Source: Paulownia fortunei (Eukaryota > Streptophyta > Magnoliopsida > Lamiales > Paulowniaceae). From it: 64,000 bases of DNA. The notes under the pieces were generated by a model that saw only the letters and a list, made by a program, of their open reading frames with translations, was not told the origin of the DNA and ran no database searches. Position numbers and translations under genes: made by a program. Positions 12,901 to 21,766 of this stretch are shown here, one piece after another. The stretch spans positions 10,633,993 through 10,697,992 of the forward strand of contig CM033109.1 of the NCBI GenBank assembly GCA_019321725.1, given 5' to 3'. The first letter of the stretch is position 1; every line of letters begins with the position of its first letter.

Positions 12901-15167
12901 AAAGAATAAAAATTAAACTTAATCGAGAAATGGGGTGAGATTTTGGAACAATAAAACCTGTTTGAAAAATAGGAAAATTTATTCAACATTTTGCAGTCTC
13001 TAAGAGGCAATAGTCGCAAATTTCGACTCTTGGAATGGACACATCTCTCATTGGTTTGATGAAAGACGCCTGGACGGCTTCTCGTTCTGCCTTTGCTCTA
13101 GCTCCGCCATCTGCCTTTGCTCTAGCTCCGCCATTTGCCTTTGCCATCTACCCAACATTCGATCATCTGAGATCCCCACCCCGCCGCTCTTCTCTTCTCT
13201 ATTCAGTTTAGCATATGTTAAGAGTTAGGGCTAAATGTCTGAGGGGGTAAGTGTGCAGAATTTTCATTAACGCATTTTTATTTTTAACACGGGGTTTTTT
13301 GCAACTTCCTTTTTAACAAATCGGAGTTTTATATTGTCATCATTTTAAATCACATATGAATTTTCTGAATTTTTAAGTTTATAAGCAAATGTTACAAAAT
13401 TTACGAAATAGCTCCCATGAAGTTTGTAAAAATTTACACAAATTTTCCTGAGATTTATCCAGTATAATTCGCTTGAGATTTATTTTTTCTAACTTATCAT
13501 AAAATTTTAGAATTACTTACTCTGTCCCAAATTTATCACTCCTATTTTCTTTTTGGATGTCCCTAAATAAGGCTTCATTTTTTAAAATATATTTTTTTCC
13601 AAATATTCCCTCTCATTTAAAGTAATGATGTGGCATCACTAATTCTCAATCACTACTTTTGAGGGTAATAATATAAACATACACAAAAAAACCTTTTGAA
13701 CTGTCTAGTCAACTGAATACTTAAAAATGGGATGGAGGGAGTATACTCTATAATATAAATAACGAGTAAGTTTTAAATTACTTACTCATATATCCTATAT
13801 TTTATTTTTTCTAACTATTTTTTGAAAAAAAATTAATAAGCACCGAAATGCTGTTTCCATCAATGGACAACCAATTGATTACTTATGTCCAAGAATCACA
13901 CTTTTAGAGGTTAACTTGAATATGTATGCTTCAGCGACAATGGTCCAAATCTATGTCTAGATCTAAGTATAGTAAAAACTTGAATTTGGGACATTTAGTG
14001 TGGTGTTTGGTTAAAAGTGTATTTAAACGTTTAGGCTGTTTCATGATTTTATTAGGATAGATAAACCACATTGGCTTATTTGTAAAATGAATTTTTTTAT
14101 GAAGAATGTAATTTTAATGTGGCAAACCTTAGAAGAGTTCCCTGTAAACTTGGACAAACCGGATAAACTTCAAGGGAGGTTTGTGTAATTTTTACTAAAG
14201 GGCAAAAGCATCATTTCATAAAAACCAGTAAGGTTTTGCAACGGCTGTTAGTGTCAGGGGACATGGATGTAATTTCTGAAACCTGAGAGGGTCTACCTGT
14301 ATTTAGCCAAAATTTAGGGGAGGTTTCTATAATTATCCCAAAAATAATTGATAATTAATCTGGCTTTACTTGTATTCCTTTTATTGTATATGATGATCAT
14401 CTGGCCTGTTGTATCCATTTTATTGTATTAATATGCATCTTGTACGTGTGTAAATATATATCCTTGTGCAGGCACTAGGTCTAGATATCATTGACTGGAT
14501 GAATTTTGCTGTATTTTTGAATGCTTGGAATCTGAATTCTCATGAGATAAAGCTTTATGATAGAGACCCCTCAAGCTTCAGTACTTGGCATCTTGTGAAT
14601 TCTTTGCTGAGGAAGTACGTCCTAGAGAAGATCACATCTGCAGGGCCCATAGTCTCTTCTCCGGGAAGTGATCTTTCTTTTCTGGTGCAGCTGGTAACAG
14701 AAACCTTAGCTTGGCACAGCCTAATCATCCAGTCTTGTGTTAGGTCCGTTCTCCCTTCAGGGAAGAAGAAAAAGAAAGGTGGATCTGTAGATAATTCAAA
14801 TTCTCAGTTGTCAACTGAAATTCATAATTCAATCCAGTCTCTATGTGAAACAATAGAGGTGGTTGCAAAATGTTTAAAAGAACAAACTAACAAATCTGAT
14901 GATGAAAAGTTTGAATCCATATTTTCCTCAATTCAAAGAAACGGAAGAAGCCATGGGCCTGGCAAAGTCTTCGAACTTATGGAGTCTTCCGTTTCACTGA
15001 TGAAGGATGCTGAACTTGGTGATAGGATTCTCGAGGCATTACAGTCTTGGTGTCCTGCCGATGTTGCAAGGAAGATCATTACCGGGCAAGGCAATTTACT
15101 GTCCGAGTTCCTAAGAATCTGTGAATCAAAAATTAAATCATTACAGGCACTTAGATTTCATTTGTAA
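915..15167 (+). CDS. NAA25: N-terminal acetyltransferase B complex auxiliary subunit NAA25 (TCU2-like), C-terminal half
   Basis: NAA25 is the large, TPR-rich ribosome-docking subunit of NatB. With catalytic NAA20 it acetylates nascent proteins beginning Met-Asp/Glu/Asn/Gln in the cytosol. Exons read from the sequence are 915-991, 1942-2016, 2181-2373, 3454-3573, 3689-3827, 4065-4105, 4948-5211 and 14472-15167. All are bounded by AG/GT with compatible phases, and together give 1605 nt (534 codons plus TAA). Recognisable plant NAA25 blocks are LFWRTRDLGYL, DVKNILLETISHHILPQML, FMDDHFRESADLTFLAYRHR, RPWWTPTYDQNYLLGPFEG, IEKRCLLPRMIYLSI, DIIDWMNFAVFLNAWNL and LPSGKKKKK near the C-terminus. The family is about 1000 residues, so the N-terminal half lies upstream or is missing. 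The first exon start (915) is the least certain point: its acceptor CTAAG is acceptable, but the preceding exon is not found in 1-900. No stop or frameshift interrupts the spliced frame, so the gene is probably functional. The assignment comes from family recognition, not a database search. Confidence 0.88.
1942..2016 (+). CDS. NAA25: NAA25 exon
   Basis: After TTTTTTGCAG it encodes HVSQYKILLVHLYSYWSSLP and IAYER, ending at GGTAAGAC. Phase 1 in and phase 2 out agree with both neighbouring exons. It is too short to stand out as an open reading frame by itself. Confidence 0.85.
2181..2373 (+). CDS. NAA25: NAA25 exon
   Basis: Follows the acceptor TCCTGTGCAG and encodes YKSLDVKNILLETISHH through LAYRHRNYSK, then the GTATGT donor. 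This is one of the most conserved NAA25 stretches. The apparent ATG at 2158 lies in the intron and is not a start. Confidence 0.9.
3454..3573 (+). CDS. NAA25: NAA25 exon
   Basis: Exactly 40 codons in phase 0, encoding VIEFVQFKERLQHSSQYLMA through NSNNIDAEE. Acceptor CTTAG, donor GTAACT. It directly continues the NYSK end of the previous exon. Confidence 0.88.
3689..3827 (+). CDS. NAA25: NAA25 exon
   Basis: Encodes GILESLGCGTRFVELSNEIT through RPWWTPTYDQNYLLG. Acceptor TCTCTTAG, donor GTCTGT (non-optimal but GT). The last base completes a Gly codon with the next exon. Confidence 0.87.
4065..4105 (+). CDS. NAA25: NAA25 micro-exon (41 bp)
   Basis: A 41-bp exon encoding (G)PFEGVSYCPRENM between the TTCTCCAG acceptor and the GTATGA donor. 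It is supported by the family's PFEG/ISYCPRE block and by exact phase agreement on both sides. Confidence 0.85.
4948..5211 (+). CDS. NAA25: NAA25 exon
   Basis: 88 codons in phase 0 following TTTGCAG. Encodes NNQIKYTEANTLKTIEKR, LLPRMIYLSIRSASVSVKEN and LERYAKNLEFPFQDAVELVL, ending KAFE before GTATTT. The next exon is more than 9 kb away. Confidence 0.88.
5578..5688. repeat. 37-bp tandem repeat, three copies
   Basis: The unit beginning GAGGCCTTGGCATGACCATT recurs at 5578, 5615 and 5652. The first two copies are essentially identical and the third diverges after the first 20 or so bases. It lies in the NAA25 intron. The minus-strand open frames across it are products of the repeat. Confidence 0.9.
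6150..6360. repeat. Dispersed AGCTTGAGC-rich repeat, hAT/MITE-like, copy 1
   Basis: Carries the motifs GCGAGCCAAGCTTATAAGCT, TTGAGCTTGTTCGAGCTTAG and GAGCTTCAAGACAAGCC, followed by an A+T-rich tail with CTAAATTACC. A relative lies at 16305-16560. Such GAGCTCGAGCTT-rich short elements are common hAT-derived MITEs in dicots. The ends are not sharply defined. Confidence 0.5.
7279..7790 (-). pseudogene. Short Myb/SANT-like reading frame inside the DNA element
   Basis: 7787-7572 (minus) encodes a 71-residue peptide starting MAADNIWTANDEGTLIELTI, with WERILKKHVEDYAWANVCTR further on. The spaced Trp residues and helix-like pattern resemble the trihelix/Myb-SANT-like domains often encoded by plant transposons. 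A second open stretch downstream (7473-7279) could be a following exon. The similarity is weak and length is well short of a full protein. Confidence 0.3.
7905..8200. repeat. Degenerate AATTAGGGCAAAA-type repeats
   Basis: TTAGGGCAAAAA and TTCAGTAAT-like words recur irregularly about six times (near 7915, 7955, 7990, 8080, 8140 and 8160). A longer ~110-bp repetition ends in ACGCACTA at about 8075 and 8200. This is simple internal repetition of the host DNA element next to the copia insertion point. Confidence 0.5.
8254..8474 (-). repeat. copia 3' LTR
   Basis: 221 bp, TG...CA ends, paired with 12611-12833. Contains a TA microsatellite (about 8330-8340). Confidence 0.92.
8475..8487 (-). other. 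Polypurine tract of the copia element
   Basis: On the minus strand this reads CTTGAGAGGGAG immediately before the 3' LTR, the expected plus-strand priming site. Confidence 0.75.
8482..12443 (-). pseudogene. copia gag-pol remnant
   Basis: Read on the minus strand. Gag starts at MTDNMSTSDLRVFVG (12443) and contains a UBN2-like region and the zinc knuckle CEFCGKPGHTVDQCWDKHGK (about 11760-11700). The integrase core, SDVWGPCRYSTVSGYRYFIT with DDHSRMTWIYLL and the later LRSDNAIE, is at 11048-10656. The RT catalytic block VIVYVDDILLSGND is at 9480-9235. RNase H follows, with GFSNANYAGDKGDRKSTSCY and ETEYRVMA at 8967-8482. At least six frame breaks or stops separate these blocks, so no polyprotein can be made. 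The remnant frames at 10580-9825 are pieces of the integrase C-terminus and the linker to RT. Confidence 0.9.
12593..12610 (-). other. Primer-binding site of the copia element
   Basis: The minus strand reads TGGTATCAGAGTGGGTTC immediately after the 5' LTR, the usual initiator tRNA-Met PBS with one or two changes. Confidence 0.88.
12611..12833 (-). repeat. copia 5' LTR
   Basis: 223 bp. Partner of 8254-8474, with the same TG...CA ends; followed by the AAGAG duplication. Confidence 0.92.
13086..13145. repeat. 24-bp tandem repeat, two and a half copies
   Basis: TCTGCCTTTGCTCTAGCTCC (plus GCCA) occurs at 13086 and 13110, then a partial copy at 13134. It is a G+C-richer patch inside the DNA element. 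Confidence 0.85.
13398..14341. repeat. Inverted-repeat transposon debris around the MITE
   Basis: TAAAAATTTACACAAATTTT with TGAGATTTATCCAGT (about 13426-13463) pairs with the reverse complement near 14160-14205. The sequence ending GGAGGTTTCTATAATTATCC at about 14340 is a typical MULE/foldback terminus. The pieces look like overlapping remnants of more than one non-autonomous element. No gene. Confidence 0.5.
13520..13741. mobile_element. Stowaway-type MITE
   Basis: The left end CTCTGTCCCAAATTTATCAC and the right end TTAAAAATGGGATGGAGGGA(G) are imperfect inverted copies of the well-known CTCCCTCCRTCCCA Stowaway terminus. A TA dinucleotide borders each side (13518-13519, 13742-13743), the expected mariner-type target duplication. 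About 222 bp, no coding. Confidence 0.8.
14472..15167 (+). CDS. NAA25: NAA25 terminal exon
   Basis: 232 codons including TAA, after the acceptor CTTGTGCAG. Begins ALGLDIIDWMNFAVFLNAWN and contains WHSLIIQSCVRSVLPSGKKK, the lysine-rich C-terminal signature of plant NAA25. It ends LRICESKIKSLQALRFHL. Open throughout, and in phase with the exon ending at 5211. Confidence 0.9.
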   Translation, partial: ALGLDIIDWMNFAVFLNAWNLNSHEIKLYDRDPSSFSTWHLVNSLLRKYVLEKITSAGPIVSSPGSDLSFLVQLVTETLAWHSLIIQSCVRSVLPSGKKKKKGGSVDNSNSQLSTEIHNSIQSLCETIEVVAKCLKEQTNKSDDEKFESIFSSIQRNGRSHGPGKVFELMESSVSLMKDAELGDRILEALQSWCPADVARKIITGQGNLLSEFLRICESKIKSLQALRFHL

Positions 15168-15480
15168 CTGCATCTTCGTAGAGACATTGTGTGTGTGTGT
15201 GTCGAAGAGAAGGTGCCAAGTGAAGACTACTTAATTCATTTTCCTTTCATGGTTGACATTGTGAGTTGGTGCCTGCAACAACCATCTTTAGCCAGTGTTG
15301 CAATTTTTGTAGTTTATTTTTCCTTTTACGGTTTACTTCGATTCTCAAAACCATAAGAAGCTCAACTTTTGAGATTCATTTAGATTTACGGGCTTTCTAT
15401 TGTTGAGTTTTAAGTGTAACATTAATAATATTCTTATGTTGTAAATCAGAATAAATATTCTTTTCTCGAAAAAGTTTTGA
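15168..15480 (+). other. Probable NAA25 3' UTR
   Basis: Sequence after the TAA contains a (GT)n run (15189-15202) and AATAAA-like signals around 15449-15457 (AGAATAAATATTC). The poly(A) site is inferred only. Confidence 0.45.
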
Positions 15481-17463
15481 ATACACTTCCAGAGTTGTGA
15501 AGTCTATAAGCATTTTACCATTCCAGGTTTCTTGATTGCCATCTCTCTCATCTGTTGCTTATCAAAGAGTACATTTTCTGTGAAGTTTAGATAGTGCACG
15601 TTTGCTGTATGCGGAAAACTATGAAAACAAATTTTCATAACCTGTGAAAAAAAATTGAAAAATTGTAGTCCCGTGATTGAAGAGCATTATATGTACTATA
15701 TCCAAAAGCACCATTTTTCAGCGTTTCTTGGTATGCCTAAGACTTTACATGTATCTATTTGCAACACAAATGTCGAAACAAGAATCATGAAATGTAAAAT
15801 GTCATTTTAATTTTTCTAGTTTGGTTTAAAAAAAGTTGAATGTATCTCATCTGTATGTTCAAGAAATATCGAATTGGGAGGAGAATTTTGTCAAGGATTT
15901 CAAGTTTGATTTGGAAATTAAGTGTAGCACTAACTGTAAATCGATTTTTTTATGAAGTTATAAACAATGAATAACCTTCGCCTTCACCGTTCCTTTTGCC
16001 TGTTGAGCAGTGGGATTGTGACGGTGATGCAGAAAGGTATGCCGGAGACTTTTTCCACGGAGTTTTGTGGTTCAATGAATGAGTTCCATAGTATCAATTA
16101 GGAGTTTTCACTTGTTTGATAATCTGCCTAAAAAATGCTTATGCATTGTTCATGTTTTCTGAATCTTCTTGGAGGCTAAAAGACATGGTAAATAGAAATT
16201 GTACAAGTGAGTGATTGACCAACCAACTGTCATTGTGCGGGCAACACTATCCTTTGATCACGGAGAATGAATGTAATTGGAACGACTATTCATTCAACCT
16301 ATGGCTAGGCCTGTCAATCAAACTCAACGAGCCAAGCTTGCTTAGGTGCACGCTTGTTTCATATTATACGAGTTTTTTTACCCTCAAGGCTTGAATTTGT
16401 TCAATTTTTTTTACTCAAAGTTTGAGCTTCGTTTAAAAATTTATTTGAGCTTTTTTTCTCAAAGCTCGAGCTTGTTGAAAATTTGTACGAGCTTCAAGAC
16501 AGTTCGATCATGCCTAATTTTTTAATATAACAATAATATAAATCTAAATTACCGAAAAAAATATTTATATTGCCAAAACACTTTAAATAGTCAAAATAAA
16601 TTATGACAAATTGTTAAATTTAAGTTCACCAAGTCAAAATTGTTGGGTTTGCATAAGTTCTCAGATACGCGGCACATCAAAAACTTAAAAATGTTTTACT
16701 TTGAAAGTATTTGCATAACATGCAACAAATAAAAAAGTTAAGTATCACAGTTTTAATTAAGAAACCAACTTATCCAGTTGCTTCCCAATGATTGATTATA
16801 CATTGAGAGCTTGTTTACTTTATTTAATTAGATTGGATATACCAAAATATTTAATTTAGTCAAATATTTACTTTTAATGATGATGACCTAGGATAAAATC
16901 TCAAACTCGTTACAATTGGTGATTTTTGCTAGATAACTCATTCCACCTATGAGGTGGGATGATATGATCACACCCTAATATCTAAAATATTTAAAATTTA
17001 TTTTGACCATAATATTCATGATTTTAAATTATATATTACAATTTAAATCTTGACTAAGTTATGATAATTTTTATTTAAGGGTATATTAGTCAATAGCATA
17101 ATAATCTACATAATTATCCATTAAAGTACATTTCTGATAAGAATTTCGACTAATTTATTATTCAAATAATCATATGATGTGCACATAAAAATTATTGAAT
17201 AATTTAATCATAATCACATATCTCATCACATTTTTTATCAATTATTCTTCATCCCAACCAAAGAATTAAAAGACCCCTAATTTGATAATTTATTACTTTG
17301 TTGCTTGCGGTTGATGAAGTCAGTAGGGATTAAATATACCCCTAGTGTGATACTTGCCTTCCAAGACAACTTCCATCTTGCATAAGGTATTTGTGCAAGA
17401 AAACTTTCCTTCTCTTATTTTTTCTACGTGGTCTTTGGACAACTTCCACATAATTAAATTAAG
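15481..17463. other. Intergenic, no gene seen
   Basis: No convincing coding region. It holds the second hAT-like repeat (16305-16560) and A+T-rich DNA up to the LTR-like element. Confidence 0.6.
16305..16560. repeat. Dispersed AGCTTGAGC-rich repeat, hAT/MITE-like, copy 2
   Basis: Begins near AGGCCTGTCAATCAAACTCA and includes GAGCCAAGCTTGCTTAG, AAAGCTCGAGCTTGTTG and GAGCTTCAAGACAGTTCG, then CTAAATTACCG. It is similar in word order to 6150-6360. Confidence 0.55.
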
Positions 17464-20218
17464 TGTAACACCCCCTTAGCGGGATGTTACTTTCTCCGTA
17501 ACTTAGCATTAATTAGATCATCATCCCATAAAAAAAATTTGGAGTAATAAGAAAAAAAAGTCATTAACTTTTTTTTTTTTGTTCAACAATCCTCTACTAG
17601 AAAAAAAAACCGTATAGCCTCAATTTTATTAAAATACTAAAAAAATTCTTGTAAAGTTCCAAGTTTAAAAAAAATGCATGTTAAATCAAAATATGAAATA
17701 CTCAAATTAATTCAAACACTTAATAAATTTGAAGCCACTTGCGAAAAAATAATTCCGAGATCTGCCGCCAGCCTTTTATAAAAAAATACTCTTTTGAAAA
17801 ATGCTTTTACTCATATTATCTATTATGTAGTATGAAAAATGATTAACTCAGCATCTTGTCATACTTTGCTCATACTACCAACATTAATATAATATGAATT
17901 TGTCATTGGCAAAACCATACACGACATCTGGCATGTACATATATCATATCATAAAGCGATAAAAAGAATCAACTCCTCGTATTGCAAGTGAGGGATGCAC
18001 TTACATTTTTTTTACCAACTTACTAAATTCCCAACGTTAGGTGACGTGACGTTTGAGAACTCCTTCGATGTGCATGCCTTCAAGACAGTTTCATGCCAAA
18101 AATCACCATTTACATACTTATTAAATATATTATTCTAAAATACTCATATTATTGCAATATTAAAAGAAATACTAACATAAATAATTATTGCAACAAGACT
18201 AGGTACTAAATGTTGTCAACAAAATTGGTTGCTTGTCTTTTTAGGATTTATAGAATTTTATCTAAAAATTCACATACTCTTTTCGTACAAAATTCTTGTC
18301 ATATGGAATACATCTTAATAATATTTCATGAATTTTACCAAATTCAAAAGAACAAGGGAAATGCATTTTTCAAATTTTCTAACTCAACTTAATGTTTCAG
18401 CCATACCACAAAATAGATAGAAGACATCTTATTCCATAAATTTTATTTTAAGAAACTATAAATTATATGACTCTAAAATTTTAAACCCATACACAAAACA
18501 TATCAACAATCATCCAGTAATTTTCTAGGTTGATTCAATACTATTTTATATTTATAATGGACTTTATAATTCAGGTCATAAAAACTATCAGTATTCAAAT
18601 TTATAGTGATCAAACTTGGTTAAAAACTTTAAATTAAATATTTTATGAAGATATTTAAATTTTTATGGGCATTCATAACATATAAATGTATAACTTACCA
18701 TAAAATTAGCTCAAAATCCTATCATATTAATTAAAAATGTATTTTCAAATACTATTAACAAAAACTGTCAGCATCAAATTTACTGTGAACAGATTTGGTT
18801 AAAAACTCTGAATTAAATATTTTATGTGGAAATTAAATCCTTAAAAATTCATGGACATATATAACATGTAAATATACAAAATATCATAAATTTAGCTCAA
18901 AATCCTATCATATGAAATCGGAAAAAAGTTTTAAATGCAATTAACAAAAATTGTCAGCATCAAATATACAGTGAATAGGCTTGATTCGAATATCCAAATT
19001 AAATATTTTATAAGGAAATTAAATCTTTAAAACTTTTTGGACATTCATAACACATAAATATGAAACATATCAGAATATTAGATCAAAATCTTATCATATG
19101 AATTTGTAATACATTTTCGAATGTAATTAACAAAAGCTGTCTGCATCAAATTCACAGTGAATAGACTTGATTCAAAAATTCAAAATTAAATATTTTACTA
19201 GAAATTAAATCTTAAATAAACTTACTAGACACTCACAACTTTAGATACACAACATATCAGAAAATTAATTCAAAAATCCTATCACGTGAATTCGAAAAAT
19301 ATTTGCAAAATCAGACATCACATGATTAACAAAAAAATAAACCCAGTCATAAAGACACGCTCATATACTGTACACATATATATTCACATATACATATGCT
19401 TATATATTTGTAAAGAGAAAGAAGGATACTTATAACAATTAACGCTTAATCACCATACCTTGAGACTCCTCTTTGTTTCCCTTGCAATGTAGAGACGATT
19501 GGAGGTCTAAGTATATTATTACTTTTTTTATGGATAAAGTAAAATTCTTGGGTGTGGTATATGTAATAGAAATTAATAAAAAAGGGGGAGGAAGAGAGAC
19601 ATGAGGTTGAGAGAATAAAGAGAGGAAGGGAAATAGAGATACCATGAGTTTAGAGGGAAGAATGTCTTTTTTATGGTTAATTAAGATAATATTTCTAAAG
19701 CTAATTAAGATGTTTTAGGGCTTGATTGATGGTCAAGAATGATTGATACATGGTTAAAACGTGTGTGAAAGAAAATAGGAAAAGGAAGGTTTGAATTTTT
19801 TATTTTTTTATTAGTACATTTATTATTTTTATTCAACCATAATCTCTCTTCTTTTAGTAGCATCTATATTAACCAATTTTACATATATGTATATATATAT
19901 ATAATATAATCAAATTTATATTCATAGCAAGCTCAAAGATATTTACATAAGAATCCTAGAATAATCATTAAATAAATATTATAATACACACAATTATTCT
20001 AATTATTTAGTCAATCAAATAATTATCATAAACAAAATCAATCAATCAAAATTGGTATGAACTTGTCTTAACACATCCGGTTCCCGTCATAGTCACCTGC
20101 ATAGACACTAAAACTATTAATAGATTGATTTTAATAATGTTATCATAATTAAATAACATCAACTAAATTTTCTGTTAGTTCTAATAAAATTTCGTATCGT
20201 ACAAAGTAGGGCGTTACA
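17464..20218. repeat. Left terminal repeat (LTR-like, 2.75 kb)
   Basis: TGTAACACCCCC...GGGCGTTACA. The segment 18581-20218 is repeated at 21767-23406; 17464-18580 is present once only. Contains four ~186-bp tandem subrepeats and no coding sequence. Confidence 0.7.
18560..19310. repeat. About four ~186-bp tandem subrepeats
   Basis: The word CTCAAAATCCTATCA recurs, with variation, at about 18710, 18896, 19083 and 19269. Between copies AACAAAAACTGTCAGCATCA and ATTAAATATTTTA keep the same order. Present again in the right repeat. Confidence 0.85.
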
Positions 20219-20770
20219 ATCCCTAATGCCTTATAAAAGTTTCACCCTCGAAACTCAGAACAACTCGGGCTATTTTTATCTTATATCCTTTTCATGCTCT
20301 CAAGTTGCCTCTTCGACTCAATAATTTTGTCTAATCACTTTGATTAGCTGTATTTCTTTATATATTATTTTATTTTGGGTGTATACTAGGAATGAGTTGC
20401 ATTTATTTTCATCTGTAAGTTTTGGATGGGAATAATTGATTGAAATGGTTGTTTATACTGTTTTGGTGTTGAACGTAACAAAAAAGGTCAACTAGAGGTT
20501 ATGCATCATAGGAAAAATGTCAACTGGAGTTTGTGAATCATTATCCGAAAAGGGGAATATTTCTCAGAGAACTCTCAAACTCCACTTTTGGACCTAACAA
20601 CAATCCAATTCACATAAAAAAAATCTCTACAAAGTTATAATGTGTTTAAATCAAAGTTTAAACACATTCAAATAATGTAAATTTTTATGTTGCTCTAGGA
20701 ATGTTTATTTTAAATTTTCAATTAGTTTCTTTTATTAAAATTGATTTTTATGGAGGAACTAAAATAATTT

Positions 20771-21766
20771 GCTCATGAACTATGATCCGATGTTATTTCA
20801 ATGTCTCTAATATTGGGTTTCATCCTGGTTCAAGCCTCAGAGTTATTGAGCTAATTATGGCTCTTCATTATGTTTACAATGCTCCTCAAGATATAATAAT
20901 AGTTCGGGATGTTGGCCACCTGGTGATGGTTCTTTTCCATTATACCATAACTTATGAAGTAGTACATTTGAGGTTTGTTATAATCATTGTCTTTATTATG
21001 ATTATCTGATTTTGTATGGTGCTATCTTATCCGCATAAAATTTTGACTTGAAGAAGAGATAAGATTCCAACTTTAAGATATACAAGTGGTCTTTCTAGTT
21101 TTACAAAGTGGTTTGAGAGCAATTATGATTGTTTTGGCACTAGTCACAGTTCTATAACTATTTGCACAAGATTAGGTACAACTTATTCTACCTCATAAAG
21201 ATGCACAATATAACAACAATCCACAAATTAGAATTATTTCTAGGATCTAATTGTTTGGAAAAATCTTTTATTTTCTTCTTAGGAACGTGCCAATTGTCCT
21301 AGTATGTTGGCAACACAGCTTCTTTAATTTGGCAGTACATTTTGAAAAATGATTGTTGGTACTTTATAATAACTCATATAATTTCAACAATATATGGAAA
21401 GTGGCATCATACCATGCTTTATTGCAAATGAGATCAATCAATGCATATGTATCCCATCTCATCATGTGGTAGTTGTGATGGTAATTATGTAGAAGCCTGA
21501 TATCCATTTCTTTCTATTTTGATCCTTGAATTTCTTGGCTAAGCAGGAATGACTATGGAGAGAGATCTAAAAGGAAGAACGAATCACTTTGTGGTTGTGA
21601 TAAGCGATGGCGCTATGGCGACAGGTCAGGCGTATGAAGCAATGAACAATGCTGGCTACTTAGACTCTGATATGATTGTTATTCTTAATGACAACAAGAA
21701 AGTTTCTTTACCCACTGCTAATTTAGATGGGTCAATTTTTTTATTGTTGGAGCCTTAAGTAGTGCT
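20771..21766 (+). pseudogene. DXS: 1-deoxy-D-xylulose-5-phosphate synthase (DXS) fragment, intron-retaining
   Basis: DXS makes DXP from pyruvate and glyceraldehyde-3-phosphate in plastids, the first step of the MEP isoprenoid pathway, using thiamine diphosphate. Three exon remnants are seen: 20771-20932 ([20 protein letters not shown]), 21025-21175 (YPHKILT, stop, [16 protein letters not shown], then [10 protein letters not shown]) and 21547-21766 ([20 protein letters not shown] and [19 protein letters not shown]). The second intron still has GT and CAG ends (21176-21546), so this is genomic, not cDNA-derived. Damage: stops (ELxSD, ILTxRR), a frameshift in the first exon and another after NLDG, loss of the acceptor before 21025, and GDG changed to SDG in the cofactor motif. 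Only the N-terminal third of the thiamine-binding region is present; it stops exactly where the right terminal repeat begins. Confidence 0.85.

Larger units (their letters stand above)
6455..13345. mobile_element. Degenerate Mutator-like DNA element, split by a copia insertion
   Basis: Inverted ends are visible: GAAGTTGCTAAAAAGCCCGT at 6486 pairs with the reverse complement at 13282-13308 (TTTTAACACGGGGTTTTTTG). The similarity continues weakly outward to about 6457 and 13345. A short ATTTTAA motif is present at both outer edges and may be a decayed target duplication. Without the 4.58-kb copia insertion the element would be about 2.3 kb, typical of a non-autonomous MULE. No MuDR transposase is visible. 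Exact ends and superfamily are inferred. Confidence 0.5.
5212..14471 (+). other. Giant last intron of NAA25 (about 9.3 kb)
   Basis: Starts GTATTT after KAFE and ends TTGTGCAG before ALGLD. It holds a 37-bp tandem repeat, a hAT-like repeat, a Mutator-like element with a nested copia element, a Stowaway MITE and other inverted-repeat fragments. The other introns of this gene are about 100-1080 bp, so transposon insertion accounts for most of the length. Whether it splices efficiently cannot be told from DNA. Confidence 0.85.

Noticed and set aside
20771..21766. Active DXS gene
   Set aside because: Internal stops, frameshifts, a lost splice acceptor and only a fraction of the protein are present.
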